DNA of 64,000 nucleotides from Proteles cristata cristata (lineage: Eukaryota; Chordata; Mammalia; Carnivora; Hyaenidae): positions 124,001 through 188,000 of the forward strand of contig JAESUZ010003291.1 in the NCBI GenBank assembly GCA_017311185.1. The letters are read 5' to 3'. The notes beneath the pieces were generated by a model. It was not told the DNA's origin. It ran no database searches and was given only the letters and a program-made list of their open reading frames with translations. How positions within the stretch are numbered: the stretch's first letter is position 1; every line of letters begins with the position of its first letter. The position numbers were made by a program, and so were the translations under genes. Positions 9,814 to 19,974 of this stretch are shown piece by piece.

Positions 9814-10799
9814 AGTAAGGAGAAAATTGTGCTATATTTACCAAATCACCATTGAAACCTGATACTATATAATTACCTGACTACCTACGTGCATTTGATT
9901 AGCACCTGCAAATTCACAGTGCATTTTCATACAAACTATTTTATTTTAAATGACACTTTGCTTTTAATTATACAAACATTATAAGAATATGTAGGTTTTG
10001 AGAAAATCTGAAGTATGGGATCAAATAAATTGAAAACTAAGAGCTCCAACTAACCTGAGATAATAAAATTTCATTTCCTTAAGGCCACCTACCCCGACCA
10101 TGGTTTTAAGTCACGGTGTTAACACCCACTGGTGTTCTCAGGTGGGTTGGTGCTCAGAGCACTACAGAGTAGCCTGGGCTGGAAAGAGAGGTTATTTTAA
10201 AGGAAGGCAGACTGTATCAACAGTTGTCACAATGAGACTTGGGAGTTTAAGCACCCCAAAAGAAGAATAAATCAATGATCAACTTTATCCATGTAACTGG
10301 TTATATTGCATCGCTAAGGCTAATGTGCAAGGAAACCATCTGGGGGAATTAACTAGTCTACTTCTATGGCTCCTTAAGGAAGCAATAATACTAACTACCG
10401 TCAAAGCAACCAGAAGGCTTTCAGCTGTAGGCACTTTGATGTGAAACGTCCTTATTCGATGCTCTGCTTGAGTCCAATTCACTGCCAGTGTTCTTAGCTT
10501 GAATATGCCATGGGCACTACTGGATTTTGCTATCATATCTTAATTAGGGGAAAATGCTAATATGCCCTTTAATGAGATGTTAAAAATGAGTGTAAATGAT
10601 GAGATCATGAGTGACTTTAAAAATATCCTTTAAATTTGGAAATAACTGGACACCTATGAAGAATTTGGAGAACATTTCTGTTCTGTTCTCGGTGATGTTT
10701 GGCACAGCACATACCATACTCCTGGGCAGGTCCTACGTGAGAGTTATTAATGTTCTGATGTTAGCAAGATAAATTTTTCCTTTAAATACCTTTCGAGCT
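9814..10799. other. Unassigned sequence
   Basis: AT-rich DNA with no confident gene or repeat call. Confidence 0.4.
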
Positions 10800-11590
10800 C
10801 ACCTCTTCTTCATCATCACCGTCTTCATATTACCCAGATCTTCATCATAACCTCTACAGATTTCTTTCTCTCTGCCAAGCATTGATCTCATCTCTCCATC
10901 CCCCAACTCTGTAGTTTTAATTTCAAATCATCAAGCATCCTGTTTATTACAATCATTTCCCTACTGCTATCTCTCAAGCCTCTCTCCTCACTGCAGACAG
11001 AATGATTAAAAAGCAAGCAAATAAGCAAACATGACTCTAAACCTTTCCTATTTAAAATCTTTCATTCATCTAATAAACAATCTGCTTCCTTACTAGGCTC
11101 CATGCACTTGCAAGAGTCCAAACTTCTTGGCGTGACATGAAAGGTGTTTCTGGCTTCTACCTAATGTACTGAGTATCATCTCCTGCTATGCTCCTGACAC
11201 TGACCTTTCAGAAATAACAAATCCCCTGTGCACAATATGCTTTTTCAAACTCCCGTGTCTTTTTTGCCTGGAGCCTGCTCATTCTGAAATGTCTCTGGTC
11301 TCTTGCTCATTTGGCAACTTCCTGCTCCGCCTTCAAAGCATGATGGAATACTGTCCTGTGAAGCCTTCCCTGCTATCTTCAAGAAGGTAAATATACTACT
11401 TCTGTATCTTATCAATTCTTGCTTGATCACTTATATTACAAGTTATATATTCATTGGTCATGTATATATTTCACCTGCCAAAGCATGAGACTCTCAAAGG
11501 CATGAGCTTTGTTGTATTTATCTTCCTATTTCTAGATCCAGTATAAAACCAACATCATAGTAAACACTCAATAAGTATAAATAAGTATTT
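10800..11590 (+). repeat. L2 LINE relic, 3' region
   Basis: The order fits the 3' end of L2: ctcctcactgcagacagaatgatt; tctggcttctaccta; cttttttgcctggagcctgc; tcatttggcaacttcctgctccgccttcaaagc; ctgtgaagccttccctg; cttgatcacttatatt; gagactctcaaaggcatgag; gtaaacactcaataagtataaa. It is old and diverged, and boundaries are approximate. Confidence 0.6.
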
Positions 11591-12217
11591 TTAGATTGAA
11601 GCAAAGTAGATAGGGGAAAAAGTTAACAATTGAAATATAGGCCATTTTTTTATTTCATTTTTGATATTGTTAACAATGACAGCAGCAAAAAACTCACAAA
11701 TATATTTGATTGTGCTGTACCTACAGGCTGCTATAATACCCTTCAACTATACATAGTAGAATCCCCCAATTCACTTTTCTTAACACCTCTGAGAGCAGTT
11801 ATCTGCCTAATTCTGTATTTATTTAAATAGCACACTTTTACTAACAATGGTAGAGTAGTTATGTAAACATTAGCTAAAAAGATGATCTATTGAACAGGCA
11901 CTTTGCAAATAAATTATTTTCTTCTTTAATATAAAACGTAAGTCAGTAGTAACTTAGCATGACAGATATAGGCTTGGACAGGTCCGCATCATCACAGCCA
12001 GGACGCCAATTGGAAAATGGGCTGCAGTATATTATACAAACACTTCATAAACTGACTTCTACTCCTCTAATATTAGTATCTCTTTGAACAATTCCCAGTT
12101 CTACTCTATGCAAAACCCCTAACTGCTTCCTCTCATACCACCTACTTGGAGCAGGACAAGCCAATTCAACTCTGTTTCTGTGTGCCCACCTTCTGGGCCA
12201 TTTGAGTTGCTTCATTT
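11591..12217. other. Unassigned sequence
   Basis: AT-rich unique-looking DNA. No gene or repeat recognised. Confidence 0.4.
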
Positions 12218-12473
12218 AGAATAAAGCCCTCCAGGGGCGCCTGGGTGGCTTAGTTGGTTAACCGTCCGACTTTCGCTTAGGTCATGATCTCGCGGTTCGT
12301 GGGTTCGAGCCCCGCATCGGGCTCTGTGCTGACTGCCAGCTCAGAGCCTGGAGCCTGTTTCAGTCTGTGTCTCCCTCTCTCTCTGACCCTCCCCTGCTCA
12401 TGCTGTCTCTCTCTCTCTAGAAATAAAAAAAAAAAAAAAAAAAGAAAAGAAAAAAAAAGAATAAAGCCCTCCA
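12218..12473 (+). mobile_element. Carnivore tRNA SINE, GCTTAG/TGCC variant, exact TSDs
   Basis: AGAATAAAGCCCTCCA at 12218-12233 is repeated exactly at 12458-12473. The SINE at 12234-12457 has a full head, box A (TGGCTTAGTTGGTTA), box B (GGGTTCGAGCCCCGC), GACTGCCAGCTC and a long A-rich tail. Both Pol III boxes look intact, so it is one of the best candidates for residual transcription. Confidence 0.98.
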
Positions 12474-12619
12474 AAGATCCTCACTCCTGAGGAACCATTC
12501 CTTCAATCTGCTCACCATGAAGTGAGAGTTGATTTTCCTCTAACACCTTTTGCCTTGAGGGTCAATTAATGAAATGAAAGGTGGTCTTCTATCATCTGGA
12601 CATCACCATCTGCTCATTC

Positions 12620-12887
12620 AAAAAACATTTGGGTTGGGGCACCTGGGTGGCTTAGTCGGTTAAGCGTCCGACTTTCGCTTAGGTCATGATCTCGCGGTTC
12701 GTGGGTTCGAGCCCCGCATCGGGCTCTGTGCTGACTGCCAGCTCAGAGCCTGGAGCCTGTTTCAGATTCTGTATCTCATTCTCTCTCTGACCCTCTCCAG
12801 CTCACGCTGTCTCTCTCTCTCCTAGAAATAAATAAAAATATTAAAAAAACAAAACAAAAAAAAAAAACACCAAAAAACATTTGAGTT
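12620..12887 (+). mobile_element. Carnivore tRNA SINE, GCTTAG/TGCC variant, with TSDs
   Basis: AAAAAACATTTGGGTT at 12620-12635 matches AAAAAACATTTGAGTT at 12872-12887. The SINE has TTTCGCTTAGG, GCGGTTCGTGGGTTCGAG and GACTGCCAGCTCAGAG. It differs from the preceding copy mainly in the 3' CT region (CAGATTCTGTATCTCATTC). Confidence 0.97.
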
Positions 12888-13496
12888 GCCACTTTCAATC
12901 TACTATCCCATTATGATTTCTCAATAGGGTTGATACCATCTTATATCAGCCTTGCTCCATTTTGGTACTATCACTAGAAACTCCCTCAACCTTTAATGAC
13001 CTTTAATATATTTTTAAAACATATTTATCAATTTCAAAATAATTTTATATGCTCAATTCCAAAACAAGCAAAATTTGGTGAAAAGAATGACACTGCTTTA
13101 CATTTTTGCAACTATCTTTAATGTCTGTCTAGTTTAATAAAAGACACTGAATTCTCACCTCTACTTCTGCATTTTATCTGTTATGATATTATACGCCATG
13201 ATTTTCTGGAACACCCTACTGTGCATTTACTAATGAATGGAAATAAAAAAGAAAAATACCATCTTAGTGTTACCACAAAAATAGATTTCATTTCTTGAAC
13301 TGCCTGAAAGTGTTTAAGCGCCCCACTCTTCACTGATCCTAATTTAAGACCCACTATACTAGATTTCTGAAAAAGCCTCTAGTTGTATTCATTATGTAGT
13401 ACTCAAAATCCTTATGAAAGCTATGAATCCTTTTATCCAAAACTGAACATAAGAAAACATTTTACACATAATTTTAATGGCTCCATAAATCCCATG
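12888..13496. other. Unassigned AT-rich sequence
   Basis: No gene or repeat recognised. Confidence 0.4.
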
Positions 13497-14100
13497 TGCT
13501 ATAGACTGAATGTGTCCCTCTCAACTTCATATTAGAAACCCATTCTCCCCATGGTGATATTCAGAGATAGAGTTATTGGGGGTAATTAGGTTATGAGAGT
13601 CAAGTTCTTCTGAGTGAGATCAGTACCCTCAGAAAAAAGAATCCGCCAGGCGGGTCCCTTGCCTCTTGGCCATGTTAGGCCATAGCGAGAAGATAGTTGT
13701 CTATGAACCAGCAAGCAGGCTCTCACCAGACACAGACTCTGTGACACATCAATCTGGGATTACTAGCCACCAGAACTTCAGGAAATAAATTTCTGTTGTT
13801 TAAAAGCCATCCAGTCGGAGCGCCTGGGTGGCTCAGTCAATTACTCGGCTCAGGTCATGATCTCACGGTTCGTGGGTTCGAGCCCCATGTCAGGCTCTGT
13901 GCTGACAGCTAGCTTGGAGCCTGAAGCCTGTTTCAGATTCTGTGTCTCCCTCTCTCTCTGACCCTCCCCTGCTCACACTGTCTCTCTCTCTCTCTCTCAT
14001 AAATAAATAAATAGCAAAAAAATCCAAAAACCAAACAAAACAGGAACATAAACAGCCATTCAGTCTATGGTATTCTTATAGCAGCTCAAACAGACTAAGA
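13497..14100 (+). mobile_element. MaLR-type solo LTR (MLT1 group) split by a SINE
   Basis: The left part holds tgctatagactgaatgtg, ggtaattaggttatgagag, ccatagcgagaagatag, accagcaagcaggctctcac and cttcaggaaataaatttctg. After the SINE the LTR resumes with attcagtctatggtattctt, atagcagctcaaacagac and taag. The SINE duplicated the agccatccagtc site. The host LTR is therefore older than the SINE. Confidence 0.8.
13817..14053 (+). mobile_element. Carnivore tRNA SINE inside a MaLR LTR
   Basis: The target duplication is agccatccagtc (13805-13816) versus agccattcagtc (14054-14065). The SINE reads GGAGCGCCTGGGTGGCTCAGTCAATTACTCGGCTCAGG, so about ten bases of the GTTAAGCGTCCGACTT segment after box A are missing. 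It carries the intermediate GACAGCTAGCTTGGAGCC form and a CATAAATAAATAAATAG tail. Confidence 0.93.
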
Positions 14101-15974
14101 GGTCACAAGTGTCATTCAAGGGAAGCCAAAAACTCTTTCTAGGGAAAATACCATGTTATTGCTGACCTTGTTTCTCCTGTATTACTAAGATCCACACACC
14201 TTATATTTTATCTGATTTCAATAAGGTACACGAGAAACAAAACATTAGAACTGGAAGGATCTCAAGGTACCATAGTGTTTAAATTTCTCATTTTTACCTT
14301 GAGATGATACAGACTTGGGGAAGGTAAGTGACTTCCACAGGCCACAGTGAATGTGATAAGTAAACAACGTAGAAATATAAATGTAGTCTGCAAAGTTATC
14401 ACAAATCATTCATTAATGTGAGACTTAGTTTAAAACTTCAAGTGACATAAATCTAAACCTTCGAGGAGACAAAATAGTCATATTTTTAGAAGTTTAGAAC
14501 TTAAGGAGACATGAGTTCTTACTTTATTTGTAGGAAATTATCTTATTTGTAGGAAAAACGTACAGGGTCTCCAAGAGATAAAATCACTTCTCTCAATTCA
14601 CAAAATGGTAAAGACCGGATTTCCCAATACTGAATCAAGTGTGATTAACCCTGTATCACATTGCCTTGGAAATAACTCACATTTTTGTAGCAAGTTCTTA
14701 ATTCCCATTTTGAAGGAAATTAATAAGAACAGCAACTGGTGTATGCTATATCCAAAAATAAAAGCAAAGCTTCGGGATGGCCCATAATAATCGAGGTTAC
14801 AAATCTTATTCACTTTCATTCAGCTTCTCGAAACCTAAAACCTAAGAGATCTGAAGCTGGGAAAACCAGTAATCTGAAATTTCATCTTCTTTTGTCACCA
14901 TATAGAACACATATATAATGTTACTTTAAAATAAATCGCTCTGGCAAATTGGCACCTTGCCCCAACAAGCAGGTCATGAAATCCAGTGCCTTTCCGTACT
15001 CCATAGAAACTTATTCAAATCACTGTAATAGAATTTCTGCTCTTGGGAAATGAACACATAAATGGCAGCATCCTTTCTAATGGCAATTCTTGACATTTTT
15101 ATTAAAGTTCTGTGTTAAGTGCCCAGATACATTAAATCAGTCCATTGTTTTCCATCCACACCAACAGCTTAGAGTTCAGGAGAGGAAGGGAGGCCGCAAG
15201 GAAATCAATCATCAGAACGTGCTTCTTTGAACACATTATGCTCTGGTTAATTGGGTTTTAAAATAATCTGATATAAATTTGGGCTTGAATTCGAAGTCCT
15301 TGACAGAACTATTGCCAAGAAATGAGAAAGTAATATTTTTCTAAAACTATTACCTGAAAATCTTCAAAGAAATAGCTTATCTGTACAGATTTAATATTTT
15401 CTTCCTATTTAAAATGCTGCAGGTACCCAGGCAGCACTAGAAAATGAAACCTTTATGTTGTACGTTGCATTTAGACACCTGGTGTTGGGTCCACAATTTT
15501 TCCTGCTGAGCAGCAGACAATGAGATGTAATACTGACATTCTCTTTGAAACACTCCAGGGTCTACTAAAGTCTTCTCTCTGTAGAGGTAGAAAGTTCACC
15601 TAAGAACTTTGAAAAGGCATATAACTTCAGTCAAAGCTTTAGATCAGATTTTACTTTTTCTTCTAGCAGAAGTTGGATAGCAGAGAGAAAACAATTGATT
15701 TCTTCATGATGGGCAAATAAGAAATAATTTAATGGAAACCACTGCACATGGGTCCAAAACAAAAGATACAAATTACTTCACACAAAGCCACAGCATCCAG
15801 AAATTTGACAAAATTATGAATTCATGCCACTGACTCATATTACTTTACTACAAGAATATATAGTGACTTTATGTAGGATACATAGTGACTGACAATTAGG
15901 AAGCATTTAAATACTCGTTGTTGCTATTGTTTTGTTGTTACTGTGAGTGGCAGTGAAGAGGGGAGAAAACTAGT
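14101..15974 (+). other. Mostly unassigned; MIR-like patch at 14275-14375
   Basis: About 14305-14350 reads tgatacagacttgggg then ggtaagtgacttccacaggccaca, which resembles the MIR stretch for 'gaggttaagtgacttgcccaaggtcaca'. The segment at 15270-15333 recurs at 18014-18077. Otherwise this is a long tract with no young transposon and no recognisable exon. Confidence 0.4.
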
Positions 15975-16385
15975 ATTTACCGATGAACTACTAAATGTCA
16001 AATATTTGGCCCCTCCTACCAGTTTTATTTCTCAAGAATTCTCCAGGTGGGACATCATTATCTTCATTTTATTTTTTTAAAACTTGTTAATGTTTATTTA
16101 TTTTTGAGAGAGAGAGAGAGAGAACAAGGTGGGAAAGGACAGAAAGAGAGAGGGACACACAGAATCTCAAGAAGGTTCCAGGCTCTGAGTTGTCAGCACA
16201 GAGTCCAATGTGGGACTTGAACTCACAAACGTGAGATCATGACCTGAGCCGAAGCTGAACGCTCAACAGACTGAGCCACAGCCACCCCATTATTTTCATT
16301 TTAAAGACGAGCTAACAGGTATGAGAGTAAATACTTTGGGTGAGGTCACCCACCTATTAATTGCTGGCACTGGGGTTCAAACAGC
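15975..16385 (+). repeat. MIR relic split by a SINE
   Basis: The left part (tgaactactaaatgtcaaatat to gacatcattatcttcatttt) and right part (ttttaaagacgagctaaca, gtgaggtcacccacctatta, ggcactggggttcaaaca) together follow the MIR order. The SINE at 16072-16287 sits in the 'catttta' segment with its own duplication. Confidence 0.6.
16056..16303 (-). mobile_element. Carnivore tRNA SINE with TSDs, inside a MIR
   Basis: CATTATCTTCATTTTA (16056-16071) matches CATTATTTTCATTTTA (16288-16303). The minus strand shows the head GGGGTGGCTGTGGCTCAG, CTTCGGCTCAGGTCATGATCTC, a decayed box B and CTGACAACTCAGAGCC. It has the older GACAGCTC architecture. Confidence 0.94.
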
Positions 16386-16404
16386 ATAATTGATTGCTCC
16401 CATG

Positions 16405-16610
16405 GATTTATGACACGCCAAGTGCCGTGCCAAGCAACTTCCATGGACTGTTTCATTAAATCCACCCCATAACTGAAAATGGGTCCTGACATTTTACTCA
16501 CTTAAAAGATGAGAAGACAGAAATTTAGACTTGTTTAAAAACTTGTCATCACATAGATAATAAGAGGCTGAACAATGATTCAAACTGAGGCTGCCTGACA
16601 CCAATCCCAA
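16405..16610 (+). repeat. MIR relic
   Basis: Ordered pieces: acacgccaagtgccgtgcc, tgtttcattaaatccacccc, ttttactcacttaaaagatgag, gacttgtttaaaaacttgtc, acatagataataagaggc and attcaaactgaggctgcctg. They follow the MIR sequence at strong divergence. Confidence 0.6.
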
Positions 16611-17511
16611 GCCTGCAAGTACCATTCCATAGTGCCTGCTAATTTGAATGGCCATGCTCTTGCCTCTACATGACTCGGGGACAAAATAAAAACACTGAAA
16701 TTCAAAACAACCACCACAGTAAAATTCAGACTTTCATTACTCCTCCTCCTCTCATCAAGTTCCCCAAACAGTAAACGATATAACACATTAATGCTTTGGG
16801 AGGTTCAAAAGATGCTCATAATTTAGCCAAACGAAAAGGTCCATTTCAGTTTCCAAAGGATATGCTTTCTAGAAGAATATAAGAGCTTTCAGAGAGAACT
16901 GCATCTATCTTGATGATCCTTCTGTAATAAATTCCCCAACCATGGTCATATCAAGACCAGTGATAATTCATCAGCAACTCTAGAGACAGTCAGTGTGGAG
17001 GTAAAGGCAATGGGAAGCAATGCTACATGCCCTCTAGATTCAGGTCTGTTTCAGATGGCATTCAATGCACAGTTCAGGTTCAATGACTTTTTTTTTTTTC
17101 TGGCTGCACTTATTTTGTTAGGCATCCTTTGGAAATAGAAAATTGTGTAACCACACTAAAAAAGAGTGCAGTAACATCCTTCCATGTCTAATGTTGCCAT
17201 ATTTTTATTACAGTAGTAAAAGGTCTACCCTTATGAGGCAAATTCTAACATGATCTTGGCAAAGTCTCCTGCAAATACAAGCACAGTCCCAGAAAAGTGA
17301 CATTCCTCGGGCACCAGAGATTTCAATTTCTGCCTTCCGGATTTTGGAAACTCTGTTCTAGTTTGTTGTAACTGAGGCTATGACAGCCAAACAGATCTGC
17401 TGGAAGGAATTCTGTATATTTCATAAAAAAAAAAAAAACCTCTCATCTAAATGCACATATTTATTGTGTTATGGCCCAGGATATCTGATTGTGTGTACTT
17501 GTGAGACATAA
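16611..17511. other. Unassigned sequence
   Basis: It contains a T14 run near 17087-17100 and an A14 run near 17426-17440. No gene or repeat family is recognised. Confidence 0.4.
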
Positions 17512-17748
17512 AATTTTGCCAGTCTTTTTTTTCTTTTAATTTTTATTCTTTTTAATGTTTACTTATTTTTGAAAGGCAGAGAGTGAGCAGAGAAATGACA
17601 GAGAGAGGGAGGCACAGAATCCAAAACAGGCTCCAGACTCTGAGCTGTCAGCACAGAGCCTGATGCAGGGCTCGAACTCACAAACCATGAGATCATGACC
17701 TGAGCCGAAGTCGGACGCTTAACCAACCCCCCAAATTTCACCAGTCTT
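17512..17748 (-). mobile_element. Carnivore tRNA SINE lacking its head
   Basis: AATTTTGCCAGTCTT (17512-17526) matches AATTTCACCAGTCTT (about 17734-17748). The minus-strand SINE has box B and the CTGACAGCTCAGAGTC body, but the + strand stops at cgcttaaccaacccccc, so the box A head is replaced by a short G/C run. It was probably 5'-truncated on insertion. Confidence 0.9.
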
Positions 17749-18616
17749 GAAAGAAGGATCCTTTTGTGAGAGACTCTTTTCACACAAGGAAAATAAGTCA
17801 CTGTGATAGTAGAGCCAACCAAGCAAGAACTTCTGAGGTATTCGGCATATGCAGTTCTGATAACATTTTTTTTCTTAAAATAACCTAAATTTACTGATGT
17901 ACTGGTTAAGTGAAGGATTATCTTTTTAAGAAACAAAAAAGGGAAAGAATAATTTTATGGGGTTTGCTGGGCCACTAATATAAATTATTCTGCTGATTGA
18001 CTGGGTAAAAAATGATATAAATTGGGAATTGAATTTGAAGTCCTTGATAGAAGTATTGCCAAGAAACGAGAAAGTAAGAAGATTTAGATGCTGGGATTTT
18101 TCAGGATATGAAATGATGGTTTGAATTCTTTCCTCAACTGCATTTGTTTCTATTTCTCTACATTGCCAATCAAATGAAGGCAGCAGGAAATGCAATCCAT
18201 TAGACTTAATCATATTAAGTTCAAATCACATTTAACTATTCAACTGAAGAAAACTACCAGCAAAACTAATTACAGAGCTGCAAAATGGCAATGATAAAAT
18301 TGAACCACAACAATAGGACAGGAAACTCCTAAGAAATTCAGAATCAACAAATATATATAATTGTCAGTGAAAAGAGGCAATCTGTGTCATTCACTAATTT
18401 TGAGAATTGATTACCTTTCCATCAAAAACTTGTTAATTATATCTCAAAACTCTAGAGTTCTCCTTCATTAACTAGACAAAACTTTAAAGGAGGAAACATC
18501 AATCTGACGAGAATATTGATAAACTACAAATAAAATTTCTTCTTGTTTCAAAGATAATATAACCACATTTTAGAAAATTTTATGATGAATTTCAGAATTA
18601 AAAACACTTGAAAATA
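17749..18616. other. Unassigned AT-rich sequence
   Basis: It holds the second copy (18014-18077) of the 64-bp segment seen at 15270-15333. Nothing else is recognised. Confidence 0.4.
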
Positions 18617-18826
18617 TGGGACACCTGGGTGGCTGAGTCAGTTAAGCATCCAACTTCGGCTCAGGACACGATCTCGCAGTCCCTGAATTCAAGCTCCACA
18701 TCAGGCTCTGTGCTGATGGCTCAGAGAGCCTGGGGCCTGTTTCAGATTGTCTCCCACTCTCTCTGCCCCCTACCCTGCTCACTCTCTCTCTCTCCCCTAC
18801 CTCTAAAAAATAAACATTAAAAAAGA
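18617..18826 (+). mobile_element. Carnivore tRNA SINE, Fc-like form
   Basis: Head GGGACACCTGGGTGGCTGAG, CTTCGGCTCAGGACACGATCTCGCAGTCC, box B decayed to gaattcaagctcc, GCTGATGGCTCAGAGAGCCTGGGG body and an AAAAATAAACATTAAAAAA tail. It is the only copy in the window with GATGGCTC after GTGCT, the feature I associate with cat SINEC_Fc. Confidence 0.92.
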
Positions 18827-19969
18827 CTTACCCCATTGTACATAGATGAGAAAATACCTCATTCTTTAATTCATGGATTCTTTGATGGTTAAGCAGAGCA
18901 TTAGATTCTTATTCAATTTGGGAATGCTGCCAGTTGCTAAATATGCCTGCTCCAACTGTGTATTTTGGACCTGGGGAAATAACCACAGGAGGGGTTCCAG
19001 GACTCTTGTACCCACTGTGAGACACACCTGAGTAAATATTACATTCATCATCTGACCTTCATAAGCCCCTGCTCTGGTGGACCACAGTGACTTTCTGGGC
19101 CTCCTGGAATTAACAGCAGTGTCCAGTAATTCAGAGCCAGTGTCCAGTAATCCCTGAAAGGCCTGAATATTTCTTATTCTCCATTGCAGTTACCTTGGTA
19201 AGAGATCAAAAGTCACTTTGGGAAAGGATGGGAAAAGATTAACAAAAAAATGTTTGGTAGTATGACAAGGTCCTTTCATGAGGGGACTGGCCTCACCTTC
19301 ATTCAAGGGGCTCTGAGCATGAAAACTGGTTCAAATCTGAGGATTGATTGAGGGACTGTGACTGTATGATTCAAGTTAGACTTTTGTTCACATGGCCTAA
19401 AAAGCTTTTCTTTACACAGATCAAGTAAGAATTTAGTAGGCATCCCATATTTTAACCTTTAGAAACACCATGATCAATGAGCCAATGCCAGAGGTCTCCG
19501 TGAGCCAGACTACTCTGATTACTACAAGACTCTACCTACCACTACAGAAACCGCACCCATCTTACCTTGGGCCATTGAGTGCCTCCACTTTGCCCGTGCC
19601 ACCCCAGGAACTGATTACACCCAGTGCATTTTGGTTTCCTAATTCAGTAAGAGCAGTTGCCCTACGGAGAAAAGTGATCAGAAAGCTCTTCAAGATTGCT
19701 GGTGCCTCCCCTCACAAATTTATTTCTCAAAGTCATGGTGAAAGGTGTGTCCTCTGGACCCTTGTAGGTTGGGTTAGCAGATATTAACTGACAAATCCAT
19801 TATAGAATGTCAAGCTTCCCAAACCTCTGAATCCTCTCTATTGTTTACCAGAACTGCTCTAGCATTTTAAGTTTACTATGGGCCACTTTTTGGTCCATGT
19901 TTCAACAATCCAACCAAACTACTACAGATCTAATTTCCTGAACTGTAACAATGAATCTAGAATGTCTGC
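18827..19969 (+). other. Possible internal sequence of an ERVL/MaLR-type retroelement
   Basis: This stretch runs without a break into the ERVL pol remnant. It is less AT-rich than its left neighbour and contains a local duplication of cagtgtccagtaat (19118-19153). I have a weak impression of LTR-retroelement internal sequence, but cannot name a domain in it. It may be simply unique DNA. A + strand open frame (19470-19787) lacks a recognisable family. Confidence 0.3.
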
Positions 19970-19974
19970 CTACT

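Noticed and set aside
12234..12300. tRNA-gene-like sequence with box A and box B.
   Set aside because: It is the tRNA-derived head of a SINE with a CT-rich body, A tail and target-site duplications, not a tRNA gene. The same applies to the other SINE heads.
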